From positions 186,001-250,000 of the forward strand of contig JBBHKE010000044.1 of assembly GCA_037447655.1 (NCBI GenBank): a stretch of DNA of 64,000 bases, in the 5' to 3' direction. The DNA is from Zygnema cylindricum (lineage: Eukaryota > Streptophyta > Zygnematophyceae > Zygnematales > Zygnemataceae). Below the pieces are notes generated by a model. That model was given only the letters and a program-made list of their open reading frames with translations, did no database searches and was not told the origin of the DNA. Below are positions 7,683 to 15,255 of the stretch, one piece after another (the first letter of the stretch is position 1; each line of letters starts with the position of its first letter). The translations under genes and the position numbers were made by a program.

Positions 7683-9020
7683 AGAGAGAGAAAGTTTTGA
7701 GGTTAGGACTCTTACCCCCTCATCCCCGTCCACCAGGGCGAGGTAGAAGGCTCCTGCCACGTGGCCGACACGTGTGATGATCCACACCTGGGTTTTGGGA
7801 ATTTGGGTTTTTGCCAGAATTTGGGGTTTTCTTGATTTTTTGGGATTTTCTTGATTTTTTGGGGTTTTCTTGATTTTTTGGGGTTTTGTTGGTTTTTTGA
7901 GGTTTTCTTGGTTTTTTGGGGTTTTCGGGGATTTGGGATTTTAATACTTTGGAGGATTGGGGGTTTTAGATTTTTATTTTCTGAAAAAAAAAAAAAATTG
8001 GGTGTTTAGGTGTTTTTTGGAGAATGTCGAGGGTTTGAAAAATTAGGGTTTATTTTATTACGGTTTTCATCCTCAGAGTTTTAAATATTGGGAATAAAAT
8101 TTTAAAGATTTTAATCCTGAAGAGTTTCGAATGGTATTTTAAAATAGTTTTAGGTTTTTTGGGGACTTTTTTTTTTGCGGGGCCGGGGAAAGGGGAGAGG
8201 AGGGAGGGGGGGGAGAGGGGAGAATCCGAATTTTTTTTTTAAATCAAGGATTTTAGATTTTGGGGTTTTTTGGGGATTTTGGGGTTATTAAGGTTTTTGG
8301 AGTTTCTGGGATTTCCGGGTTTTTCGGGATTGTATTGATTTTTTGGATTTTAATGATTTTTAAGAATTTTAAAGCATTTGGAGAAATTTATTTCGGAATT
8401 TTTGGAATAGATTTTTAGAATTTTTGGGATTTTTTTTTGTTTGTTTTTTAAGCCCAACATCTAACAAACGGAAAAAACGACAATTGCAGGTTTTAGGAGT
8501 TTTTCAGAATTAAGAAATTTTAGGGTTTGGAGATTTTTAGGTTTTTAGGTTTTGAGGTCTTGAGGTTTTGAGGTTTTTAGGTTTTTAGGTTTTTAGGTTT
8601 TGAGGTTTTCTTTTTTGGGATTTTTAAAATTTCAGGTTTTAAATATTTTTGGGATCTGTACGATTTGAAGTTTCAGGGATTTTAGAGATTTTCTAAAAAA
8701 AAAAATTCTGAAAAACTTATGAAATTTTCATATTTTTTTGCATTTTTGGTATTATTATTTTTCTCGAATGCTAGACATTTTATTTATTTATTTATTTATT
8801 TTTTATTTATTTATTTATTTTTTTGGGTTTTTTTTTTTAATTTTTTGGGGTGCTCAAAATTGCCCACCTGGCAAACGGACAAAATGACAACTGGCGCCAC
8901 CGGCCGCCACCCCGCCAGCCCCGCCAGCGCCACTAAACGACAAAAAAACCGCCCGTCCACCGCCGCATGTCCACGTGGCGAGCGGATGACGTCATCCTCC
9001 GCAGGCGATGACGTCAGCAT
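410..9020 (-). CDS. ABCD4: ABCD4-like ABC half-transporter with embedded CblD (MMADHC-like) domain; 3' end beyond window
   Basis: Spliced gene read right to left. Exons placed by GT-AG sites, frame and ABCD4 similarity: 9020-8868, 7787-7716, 7146-6850, 6385-6147, 5731-5574, 4909-4780, 4283-2317, about 1034-841, and 541-410. Phases match at every junction of the first seven exons. In order the product shows N-terminal TM helices, IDNPDQRITQ, EIYNFCAQLSS, KQEKIEADFRIAHVRLRDHAE, FDYSGSMMNYLVLAIPVF, ILSDVAGYTSRV, a CblD-like domain, Walker A GRSGAGKT, Q-loop GVLFLPQRP, signature LSPGEKQR and Walker B FAVLDES. ABCD4 is known as the lysosomal membrane exporter of cobalamin; the same role is inferred here. 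Not found: the short exon carrying the usual GGLW after Walker A, part of the helical segment between Q-loop and signature, and the C-terminal H-loop exon, which should lie below position 1. Confidence 0.85.
655..722 (-). repeat. Decayed partial copy of the ABC-signature exon
   Basis: On the minus strand the frame ALDWAKESSPSGKMKRQ parallels LDWERELSPGEKQRL of exon 9 (541-410). At DNA level TCTGGATTGGGCGAAAG and GTCTCCGAGCGGAAAAATG match exon 9 with a few substitutions. The signature LSPGE has become SSPSG, and there is no Walker B. It lies in the intron immediately upstream of exon 9. Confidence 0.6.
841..1034 (-). CDS. ABCD4: ABCD4-like gene exon 8 (Q-loop); 3' boundary uncertain
   Basis: Acceptor TTTTTTGGTACAG, exon from 1034. 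The frame reads SLFKFKNIGYKG then GVLFLPQRPLMARGGLAAQI and SYPISPP, staying open to TGA at 843-841. GVLFLPQRP is the ABCD Q-loop block (GVLFLPQKPFF in human ABCD4). The true donor must lie before 841 but was not identified. A further piece of the NBD helical domain may be coded between 840 and 660 (a frame reading EGEREGILEIRIRR), which is weak. Confidence 0.7.
1128..1370 (-). repeat. Two decayed partial copies of the Q-loop exon acceptor and 5' part
   Basis: Copy at 1168-1128 repeats GGTACAG|ATTC...GGGTATAAAGGGG and reads SLLKFKNTGYKG. Copy at about 1370-1301 is more diverged (CTACAAAATTATTTC...GGGTATAAGGGG) and reads NYFFMNFEIAGYKG. The intact copy is exon 8 (1034 downward, SLFKFKNIGYKG). 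Both extra copies lie upstream in transcript order, and neither continues into LPQRP. Confidence 0.7.
1500..1880. repeat. Poly-C / poly-G foldback in an intron of the ABCD4-like gene
   Basis: C-runs with interspersed AATCCTCTCCCC (about 1650-1778) are followed, after a short centre (1779-1792), by G-runs with the complementary GGAGAGGATTAG (1793-1851). Arm units such as CCCAATCCTCTCCCCTCCC and GGGAGGGGGAGAGGATTAGG are reverse complements with few mismatches. The flanks 1440-1650 and 1860-2050 are also nearly pure pyrimidine, then purine. Confidence 0.75.
2317..4283 (-). CDS. ABCD4: ABCD4-like gene exon 7: end of TMD, CblD-like domain, Walker A
   Basis: A single uninterrupted 655-codon exon. 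Acceptor is a C/T run ending GGGCAG (exon starts 4283); donor is GCAG|GTGAGA. It opens with SFTQIIDSSKILSDVAGYTSR, the exact place where ABCD4 TM6 ends. About 150 unassigned residues follow. Then comes the CblD-like domain (2750-3766), which contains K/E/T-rich inserts, and then a G/R/E-rich low-complexity linker. The exon ends with the start of the nucleotide-binding domain, SVLVEGRSGAGKTKLVRQLAG, in which G-R-S-G-A-G-K-T at 2362-2339 is a perfect Walker A. The usual NBD A-loop aromatic is not recognisable before it. An unrecognised intron inside this exon is possible, but no stop codon requires one. Confidence 0.8.
2318..2800. repeat. Low-complexity pyrimidine-rich linker sequence
   Basis: The plus strand is CTCCCTCTCC-type sequence throughout. 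On the minus strand it encodes the Gly/Arg/Glu-rich linker between the CblD-like domain and Walker A. The similar run at 2205-2316 is intronic. Confidence 0.6.
2750..3766 (-). CDS. CblD (MMADHC-like) domain inside exon 7
   Basis: Part of exon 7. Three blocks follow the MMADHC order. (1) IEYSIHKMPEKMRPYLETIF then PSVDMDKMLIIPTF, against the CAIQTCPELL...LFPEVANGKLMILT block. (2) LERFLEWEKEICDFLRNRGF and WADAIDPRTGFPLAPN...FFETE, against [22 protein letters not shown] and LFETDE. (3) FGTRAFPATLFTTAP, against VVVGSIFTNATP. Two inserts rich in K, E and T (about codons 243-297 and 351-465 of the open frame) split the blocks. MMADHC binds MMACHC in the cytosol and directs B12 to methionine synthase or methylmalonyl-CoA mutase. 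In the human complex Cys261, in a GCC motif, is reported to ligate cobalt; the aligned position here (YGTEILL) has no cysteine. The family call rests on a remembered human sequence. Confidence 0.75.
3027..3160 (-). repeat. 15-bp coding repeat in the CblD insert
   Basis: Imperfect tandem repeats of TCCGTTCCTCAGTTTTACG type encode KTEERKTEERKT on the minus strand, inside the second insert of the CblD-like domain. A similar K-T-T-E-K run is coded around 3480-3550. Confidence 0.6.
4284..5573. other. Introns 5 and 6 of the ABCD4-like gene
   Basis: Apart from exon 6 (4780-4909) this is AT-rich intron sequence. 4920-5330 (plus strand) has many TTTTCATA-type repeats. 4530-4680 is a GAAAAA-rich run. 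No other coding signal is seen. Confidence 0.5.
4780..4909 (-). CDS. ABCD4: ABCD4-like gene exon 6 (TM5)
   Basis: Acceptor TTTTACAG|GTTCTATG, donor TTTACAG|GTGGGT. It carries GSMMNYLVLAIPVFKAVSEG, then IDKGALAQLISNSSFSILQLIY, matching ABCD4 GSILSYVVIAIPIF and the following helix. Two bases at each end make it fit exons 5 and 7 without a frame change. Confidence 0.85.
5574..5731 (-). CDS. ABCD4: ABCD4-like gene exon 5
   Basis: Acceptor TTGGGCAG|GTTGAG, donor TATTCGG|GTAATT. One base completes the codon from exon 4, then 52 codons and one base follow. LRDHAEGIFLSRSAELES matches the ABCD family coupling-helix block (IRVNAEPAAFYRAG in human ABCD4). The exon ends in FDYS, directly before the GS of the next exon, as in FDYLGS of ABCD4. 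Confidence 0.85.
5915..6095. repeat. (GA)n microsatellite in intron 4
   Basis: Almost uninterrupted GAGAGA/GGGAGA sequence on the plus strand, lying in the intron between exons 4 and 5. Open frames across it (S/L-rich) are compositional. Confidence 0.85.
6147..6385 (-). CDS. ABCD4: ABCD4-like gene exon 4 (TM3-TM4)
   Basis: Acceptor AAACAG|GAAATA and donor CATGTAAG|GTGAAC give 79 codons plus two bases. The product starts EIYNFCAQLSSFVSK, continues through two hydrophobic helices (SIVYYSIWVFFYVGF and LVAIYLFFILGAILNRW) and ends KQEKIEADFRIAHV. This aligns closely with ABCD4 (FCRQLSS...QEKLEGDFRFKHM). The donor is chosen at GTGAAC rather than the nearer GTAAGG because only that joins in frame to exon 5. 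Confidence 0.85.
6610..6845. repeat. Duplicated AGTACATAAAACATG plus pyrimidine-rich satellite in intron 3
   Basis: AGTACATAAAACATGT occurs at about 6625 and 6752, each followed by a C/T-rich run of CCCCCTCC units. It is the intron between exons 3 and 4. Confidence 0.6.
6850..7146 (-). CDS. ABCD4: ABCD4-like gene exon 3 (TM2, IDNPDQRI motif)
   Basis: Acceptor is a long pyrimidine tract ending CCCCAG (7148-7147); donor is CAA|GTGAGT. It encodes 99 codons in phase 0. LFFAALRSAAIWYSLSALLA provides the second TM helix, NLSLTWRSALTSACQLAYC matches the ABCD4 block around the YVSWRKDL motif, and the exon ends with the diagnostic IDNPDQRITQ. An extra stretch of about 30 residues rich in K, E and G (codons about 57-88) is inserted just before IDNPDQ and is absent from human ABCD4. 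Upstream lie two decayed copies of the acceptor plus 5' half of this exon. Confidence 0.8.
7231..7440 (-). repeat. Two partial copies of the TM2 exon (exon 3) acceptor and 5' part
   Basis: Copy at 7436-7357 has CCCAG|CTCTTC and reads LFLSALLSVATWYSLSALLA then ALHDWS, still open. Copy at 7279-7236 is shortened (LFLSVLLAASHDW). The full exon starts at 7146 with LFFAALRSAAIWYSLSALLA. All three share the motif CACGATTGG at their end on the minus strand. The first copy could act as an alternative TM2 exon. Confidence 0.7.
7716..7787 (-). CDS. ABCD4: ABCD4-like gene exon 2
   Basis: Acceptor ...ACCCAG|GTGTGG and donor GAGGGG|GTAAGAG bound exactly 24 codons: VWIITRVGHVAGAFYLALVD plus GDEG. This matches the ABCD family block that leads from TM1 into TM2 (human ABCD4: a VGLIPSQYYGVL-type stretch followed by a short acidic DLEG). 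Both boundaries are phase 0 and agree with exons 1 and 3. Confidence 0.75.
7788..8867. repeat. Intron 1 of the ABCD4-like gene, T/G-rich simple repeats
   Basis: The plus strand shows repeated TTTTGGGGTTTTCTTGATTT units of about 24 bp (7821-7925) and TTTTTAGG units (8538-8605). No coding potential is seen. A (TTTA)n run lies at 8780-8825. Confidence 0.6.
8868..9020 (-). CDS. ABCD4: ABCD4-like gene exon 1 (start codon, first TM segment)
   Basis: ATG at 9020-9018 opens 51 codons ending in ...VILSVCQ, followed by donor CAG|GTGGGC (intron starts 8867, phase 0). The segment RFFCRLVALAGLAGWRPVAP corresponds to the amino-terminal cytosolic stretch and start of TM1 of ABCD4. Two TGACGTCA palindromes (8987-8994 and 9009-9016) and a CACGTG (8971-8976) lie inside the exon, and a TATAAATA-like run sits just upstream of the ATG on this strand. 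An additional upstream exon cannot be excluded. Confidence 0.65.
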
Positions 9021-10325
9021 AGTGATTATTTATAGATATATTGTTTCGGTGAGGTGAAAGGGGGAGAGGGAGGGGGTGTTCTTATTTTTCCCTACCTAAC
9101 CTTGGGGAAGAGAGAGGAAGGGAAGGGTAAGGGAAGGGAAGGGTAAGGGAAGGGAAGAGAACATTAGGTTAGCTTTCAGATATTTTGTAAAGAGTGCGGT
9201 TTCGTGCGCTCAACATTTAGTGCGAAAAGTCGTCTTGATGTTACAAATGACGTTGTAGTGTTGATATTGAAGCAGCCGTACGGACAAATGTGTACGGATA
9301 ATCTTCACTAAAAACATAGATGTCCCGTGCGCATATTACGCACGGTATAAACTAACGAATAATACGTACGGTACGCATCGAACGCTTTTGAAAAGTTAAT
9401 AAAATGCGTACCTTGATTTGTACCCGTACATTATTTTTACACTTACGTACAGTGTCCGTCTATGTTCGTACATTTTAGGGTTATTTTAGGGGATTTTTAG
9501 GGATTTCAAGGTACACTGCCGTATGTTCAGTTATATTTCAGTACGGCTGACGTAGATATTCCGTACTATTAGGTTTTTTAGGGTACACTTTCATACAATT
9601 TCGAACATTTCTGTTAAATTTCCGTACTTTCTAAGATTTTTAAGGATTTTCTAAATTACGCTTTTCGTACGTTTCTGTACATGGCCGTACAGCGAAATTT
9701 ACACGAATTTTACAAAAACTATGAAAAGACGAATACTACGTAGTTTTCGTAAAAAAGATGAAATCCGTACGAATTGGACATCAACGCTAAAAAACAATCG
9801 TCCGCACAAAACAAAATTTTGCTCCGTAAGTGCCTAATGGTACGGCCCCATGTACTTGTAAGGGTGTGTCCCCATTTGCATAAGTAAGGGTTTTTTTCTG
9901 TCGTTTTCCTGTAAAACTTAGCGTCGTACTGCCTAAGTTCCAACCGTACGAAGGAATCGCAAATTTGTAGAGTACAATTTGCGTCACCCTCTAACTTAGG
10001 ATGTACGAAAAATTGTCGTCTTATGTTTTTTGACCCACTTCGACGACAAAAAACGTCATCTTCAACCTTATCTTTATAACACATGAGCGATGTGTTTTAA
10101 AACTAAGCATTTTACATAAACAAATAGGAACACATATTCGCACGTGCCGTAATTTTCGAAGTATTTCACACGATTTTCAAAGACAAAGGAAAGTACGAAA
10201 GTCGCTATGTTTTGTCCGTTTGCATTTAATACGACAAAGAAAATTACACAATTTGTTTGGTTTTGTCCGTTTTCGTCCAGTACGGATTTTTTTTTTGCAG
10301 GGGTCTCGAAATTCCGATGCCATTT
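9021..10325. other. No gene seen; GTAC-rich repeat DNA upstream of the ABCD4-like gene
   Basis: 9055-9165 holds a GGAAGGG-type purine repeat. 9230-9720 is strikingly dense in CGTAC/GTACGG words. 9880-10110 resembles (in inverted sense) repeat DNA near 16440 and 23100, with shared ACACAT...GATGTGTTTTA words. Open frames here are short and look non-coding. Confidence 0.45.
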
Positions 10326-10690
10326 CACGTCGACCGCACAGGAGACGCAAAGGCAAAGCGCATCTTTCAACCGTGAAACGGTACAGGCTGGAAGGCGGTA
10401 CGTCGACAATGTCACGGTAAGACATGCGACGTCACACAAGCAGTTCCAAAAAATAACGTCCGACAACACAGATTGTAGACGTTGACAACCGTCACAGGTA
10501 TTGTCGACGTATATACAATCGTCACAAACGTAACTTACGATACGAGATTACTAGTGTTGGGTATCGGGTAGTTTCATATCGCGATAATATCGATATTCGA
10601 TATATCGAATATCGATCGAGCAGATTCCACTGAATCCAGATTCAGATTGCCACTGAATCCAGATTCAGATTGCCACTGAGCGCTCAGTGT

Positions 10691-10726
<36 letters not shown>

Positions 10727-10958
10727 TTAAAAAAAAACACGTCGACCGGACAGGAGACGCAAAGGCAAAGCGCAACTTCTTCAACCGTGAAACGGTACAG
10801 GGTGGAAGGCGGTACGTCTACAATGTCACGGTAAGACATGCGACGTCACAAAAGCAGTTCCAAAAAATAACGTCCGACAACACAGATTGTAGACGTTGAC
10901 AACTGTCACAGGTATTGTCGACGTATACAATCGTCACAAGCGTAAGTTACGATACGAG
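10326..10958. repeat. 221-bp direct repeat pair around a palindromic spacer and G-run
   Basis: 10326-10546 and 10738-10958 are near-identical 221-bp copies (both start CACGTCGACC and end GATACGAG). The spacer holds a 28-bp perfect palindrome (10589-10616), a 23-bp unit repeated twice (10627-10672), a 16-bp palindrome (10674-10689) and a run of more than 30 G (10691-10724). Confidence 0.85.
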
Positions 10959-10995
10959 CTTACACATAGGGACACTTGAAAAGCGGGTCCGCCGG

Positions 10996-11088
10996 ATCCG
11001 CGCTAAAATACAAAGTAAGTTCGCTAAGTTACAAGTACATGGGGACATACCCTATCTTAGCGAACTTCCTTTGTATTTTAGCACGGAT
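10996..11088. repeat. Hairpin with 33-bp arms
   Basis: 10996-11028 and 11056-11088 are inverted copies (ATCCGCGCTAAAATACAAAG against CTTTGTATTTTAGCACGGAT) separated by a 27-nt loop. Similar words recur singly near 22400, so the hairpin is probably part of a dispersed repeat. Confidence 0.75.
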
Positions 11089-11219
11089 TTTCCATGTGTT
11101 TACTCGACATTGTTACTTAAACTTGTGACGATTGTATATGTCGAAAACGCCCGTGACGGCTATCACCGTGTACAATTTGTGATGACGCACCGGATTGTTA
11201 TAAAATGTTTGTGACGTTG

Positions 11220-11600
11220 CATAAATTTTCGTGACATTTTGTAGACGCTTACTCTCCCAGCCCTCTGTCCATGGTTGAAGATTTGACGTTTCCGTTGCCT
11301 TCCCTGTACGGTTGCCTCTTTGAAAATTTCCTCGCGCTTTGAATCTCTATTTTACTTCCCTTGCCCAAATACCTGCATGTTGCACTATGAGGTAAGATGC
11401 TAAGGAAGAAACTTCCCCTCCAATTCCACATTGGCATCCACAAGGTTGTTGCTATTAAATTGTTGTAGGCTTTCACAACGACTATGCTAGAAGTGCTTTT
11501 AGTCTCGTTTGACTACCATGGCATAAAAAAAGCTCCCAGTTTAGAAGCACAAAAGATGGTCAAAATGTTGCATGTTGGAACCATCGTCATATTTTTTTGG
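11220..11600. other. No feature recognised
   Basis: Unique-looking AT-moderate sequence between the hairpin and a tandem array. Open frames are short and match nothing known to me. Confidence 0.3.
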
Positions 11601-12345
11601 CTTGACATATTTTATTTTTTTTAATTTTTTAGGGTTTCTTTGGGCACTAGAACTTGAATGAATACTGATCTACATACTCAACATCCACTAACTTAATGTT
11701 GTTGCTAATGAGATATTATTTTGACATATTTTTTATTTTTTTTTAGGGTTTCTTTGGGCATATGAACTTGAATGAATATTGACCCGAATGAATACAGGTC
11801 TAAATACTGAAAATCAGCTAACTTAATGTTGTTGCAACTGACATATTATCTTGACATTTTTTGTTTTTTTTTTTTGGGTTTCCTTGGGCACTAAAACCTG
11901 AATGAATATTGATCTACCTACTGAAGATCCACTAACTTAATGTTATTATTGATGAGATGTTATCTTGACATTTTTTTTTTTAGGGTTTCTTTGGGCACTA
12001 CAACTTGAATAAATACTGACCTGAATGATTACTGATCTACATACTGAAGATCCACTAACTTAATGTTGTTACTAAAAGGATGTTATCTTCACATTTATTT
12101 TTTATTTTTAGGGTTTCCTTGGATAGTGGAAGCTGAATGAATATTTTTCTACCTACTGAATATCTAGTAACTTAATGTTTTTACTGATGAGATATTATGT
12201 TGACATATTTTTTGTCTTTTTTTTTATTTCTTTGGGCACAGAAACCTAAATGAGTACTGATCTAAATATTGAAGATCCACTAACTTAATATTGTTACTAT
12301 TGAGATGTTCTCTTGACATTTTATTTTATTTTAGGGTAACTCAAC
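11600..12345. repeat. Degenerate tandem array, unit about 107-128 bp
   Basis: Six or so copies, each beginning TTTAGGGTTTCTTTGGGCA and continuing through AACTTGAATGAATACTGATC and ATCCACTAACTTAATGTTGT. Starts are near 11628, 11744, 11873, 11980, 12108 and 12220. Confidence 0.8.
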
Positions 12346-13079
12346 TAAATAGTTGAAAGAATACCAAACTAAATTAAATTCTTTGCAAAGCATCGATCTG
12401 AATTTTGCACTTTCTCTGAGGAGCAAATCATAACATTTTTGGTGGATGTCTAAGAGGAGCAACTCAGATGTCACAATATTTAGTGTAGATGTGAAAAAGA
12501 GTCAAATAACATTGTCAAACACTGCACACAGTATTTAATGTACAAGTATTATAAAGACAAATACCTTTGTATAATAAGTGCACAGTATTTAATATGGATG
12601 TTTACAAAGGGCAAATAACAATGTTTTACAAATGCAAAGTATTTAGAGAAGGATGTATGGGTGGGGCAAATAATAGCCTAATAATAGTACTTACCGTGAG
12701 ATAATTTGGACTTCAAATGAGCAACAACAGTAAATACCTCTGATGTTTAAGAATACTTTTTTCACTTACACAAAGTCATTTTTTAGGATCTGACATTGAA
12801 AGTTGTGATTGATTTTGTAGGATGACACCGAAAAAGAAAGCCAGTTCTGCGACTATTATGATACAATTGGTACCTCCGCGTTAACCACGATCTTAAAACG
12901 GTTAACGGCAATACTACTGCAATCAATATTACTTAACCAACACGGTCGGCGAAGAATACGGGACGTTATTGGACATGTGGTATCAGGAATAGTACGAGGG
13001 TTACTACACTAACTATCCATTCTACAAACCAACGAGGAAAGTCAATATTACAATGTACCAAGGACTTTACATTGTACTA

Positions 13080-14343
13080 AGGACTTTACATGGGTTGATG
13101 AAGTGTTGCCACAGTATAGAGTAGAACGATATCGGCAACTATTTCGGCTAGAAAGAGATAGCATTCAAATTTTGGTGGGTGAACTAGAAAATGACCTTAC
13201 CACTAGACCACCCCCCATACTAAAAAAGTTTACAAATAGGGAACTAGCTACAAAAGAACAGATATTAAATACGTCGATGAGATAGGGTATCAAGGAATGG
13301 TCATACGTATTGGGCAGTTCAGAAGAGGGCATTCGACTGTAGGTAAAGTGTTTTGGAGAGTTATGGCGGCCATTACAAAAAAGATAGGGCATTAGATTAG
13401 ATGGTCCACGGAAGAGGAACTTAAAAAACCAAATATTTCTTAAAACAAACAAAAAAGTTACCAAATTCCATTTGTGCAGTAGACTGTACTCATATCGAGA
13501 TTGCCCATGGCAAAGGATTCTTAGCTATATATTATTTTGACGCCAAAAAGAAGTATTCTACAATATTCCAAGCTGTTGTCGACCATAAGATGAGAATTAT
13601 TGACCTTAACTTAGGGGCACCAAGATCCATGCATGATTCAAGAATATTTAGAAGATCAAAATTCGGGAAGGATTTCGAGAGACGCATGAAAGCAAGTGGA
13701 AAAAAAATTCAATAGGGAAGTAGTACAGTGTTTCTTTATCTCGTCGAAAATGTTGGGTATGCAGACCACCCTAACCTCATCGTCCCTTACCTCAGGTTAA
13801 AACTCACTACGTTCTAAAAAAAAAAAAAAAATAACATACTATAACAACGAGGGTAGTTGAAATGGTGTTTGGAAAACTAAAGGCACTATCGAGACATCTT
13901 GTGAAAGAGTACTACCCGCGGAGGGAAACATTGGTGTCTTGTATTCTTGTAGCGTGCATATTGCAAAACATTTCCAGTGCGAGAGGCGAGCTGGATTTTG
14001 ATTGGGAGTCGGAATTTGTAATAGAGAAAGCCAATGCATTAAATAGATTTCACAAAAAGCTTTCTCGTAAGTCTCGAGTCGAAAAACGACGAGCACTGAA
14101 CACTGGGGAAGTGGGAGGACGATCGAGAATTTGTCATTCTGCTAAAATACGCAACGCTGGAATAAGGGAGGCTACGTCGCGCATAGAGGCAATAATGATC
14201 AAAATGGAAGTAGAGGCTACGTTACGGACACGGAAAATGAAAGGGAAAGAGATATGGTGATAACTGAAAGCGGTGAAAATGAAAAAGCCGACGATGGTGG
14301 TAGTGATAGAACTGAAAATGATAGAATAAAAGTCAAAAATTAA
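13080..14343 (+). pseudogene. PIF/Harbinger-type transposase relic (DDE_Tnp_4)
   Basis: Broken into several frames. N-terminal part: VERYRQLFRLERDSIQILV. The catalytic region from about 13466 reads ICAVDCTHIEIAHGKGFLAI, then FQAVVDHKMRIIDLNLGAPR and SMHDSRIFRRSKFGKDF, giving the first Asp (AVDCTH) and second Asp (MHDSRIFR). The third acid lies in TTRVVEMVFGKLKALSRHL (about 13848-13900), matching the VERTFG..K block of HARBI1-like proteins. Stops (for example TAG after KKIQ) and frame changes make it inactive. No terminal inverted repeats or 3-bp target duplication were identified, so element ends are unknown. Confidence 0.75.
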
Positions 14344-14532
14344 CGAAGTTGATATTGTTTGCTTCAAAAGAAAAACTTTTTTTTTACAAGTTTTTTTGTA
14401 TTTATTTTTTTAATAGTTATATATTTTTGTTTGTGAATATTTCATAAAAAGGCCACTATTGGAGTTTGAAATGGGAATATACTTTTGGAGTCACTCTCTT
14501 TAAGGTTTTCAAATGTAAAGAAAGATGTAATC

Positions 14533-14890
14533 AAAAAAATCAGAAAATTGTACCAAAATAGGGAAAATGTTGTCTTTATTTTAAATTGTTTTTTTTTTAA
14601 TTTGTTTTGAAGCAGGTTGACAGAACAAAACATCACCCTCACAAACAATCTTCCGTTTAATTCACCCTAAATAGTGTGGACAGGGCGAGAAATCAAGAAA
14701 CTGTACCAGAACAGGAAATATGTTTTGTTTCTTTTAAATTGTTTTTTTTTAATATGTTGGGAAGCAGGTTTACAAAAAAAAACAGCACCCTTACAAACAA
14801 GCTTCTGTCACATTTACCATAAATAGTGTGGATAGGGCTAGAAATCATAAAACTGTACTAAAACAGGAAAAATTTGGTCTTTCTATTAAA
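14533..14890. repeat. About 157-bp tandem repeat, 2.3 copies
   Basis: AAATTGTACCAAAATAGG, AATTGTTTTTTTTTAAT...GAAGCAGGTT and ATAGTGTGGACAGGGC recur with spacing of about 157 bp, starting near 14533, 14690 and 14846. Confidence 0.6.
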
Positions 14891-15255
14891 TCTTTAAAAT
14901 TAGCATGCTTAACTTATATATCATCACAAAGAAAAATCTGAAACGACTCAGCTTTTTCCTTAGGTTATAAAGAGTAAGCAGCAAAGTTTTTTTTTTCTTT
15001 AAAGAAGAAAAAAAAATAATGTTTAATTTTTCATTAAAAATATTTAAACAATTTTAAGGCCATATTACGAGAAAACGTTGATTAGCGCATATTGTTGAAT
15101 CAGTGTTTTTTTAGCGAAGGTTGATTTTGAATGTGGAAAATGATTTCTAAATGTTGTACTGATTTTGTTTCAAATTGCACGGAGTAGTGCTTTTCTACCT
15201 TCCGCGATGGTTGTAAAACGTCTCTCTGAATATTTTATCCCGCTCCCTCCCGTTG

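Noticed and set aside
6941-7787. Proline-rich minus-strand frames of 99 and 245 residues
   Set aside because: They read through introns and purine-rich repeats; only the segments assigned to exons 2 and 3 show conserved sequence.
8538-8605. Telomeric repeat
   Set aside because: Only a few imperfect TTTTTAGG words, interstitial and inside an intron.
9719-10469. Minus-strand frames of 121 and 131 residues
   Set aside because: They lie in repeat DNA with copies elsewhere in the window (near 16.4 and 23.1 kb) and have no conserved motif.
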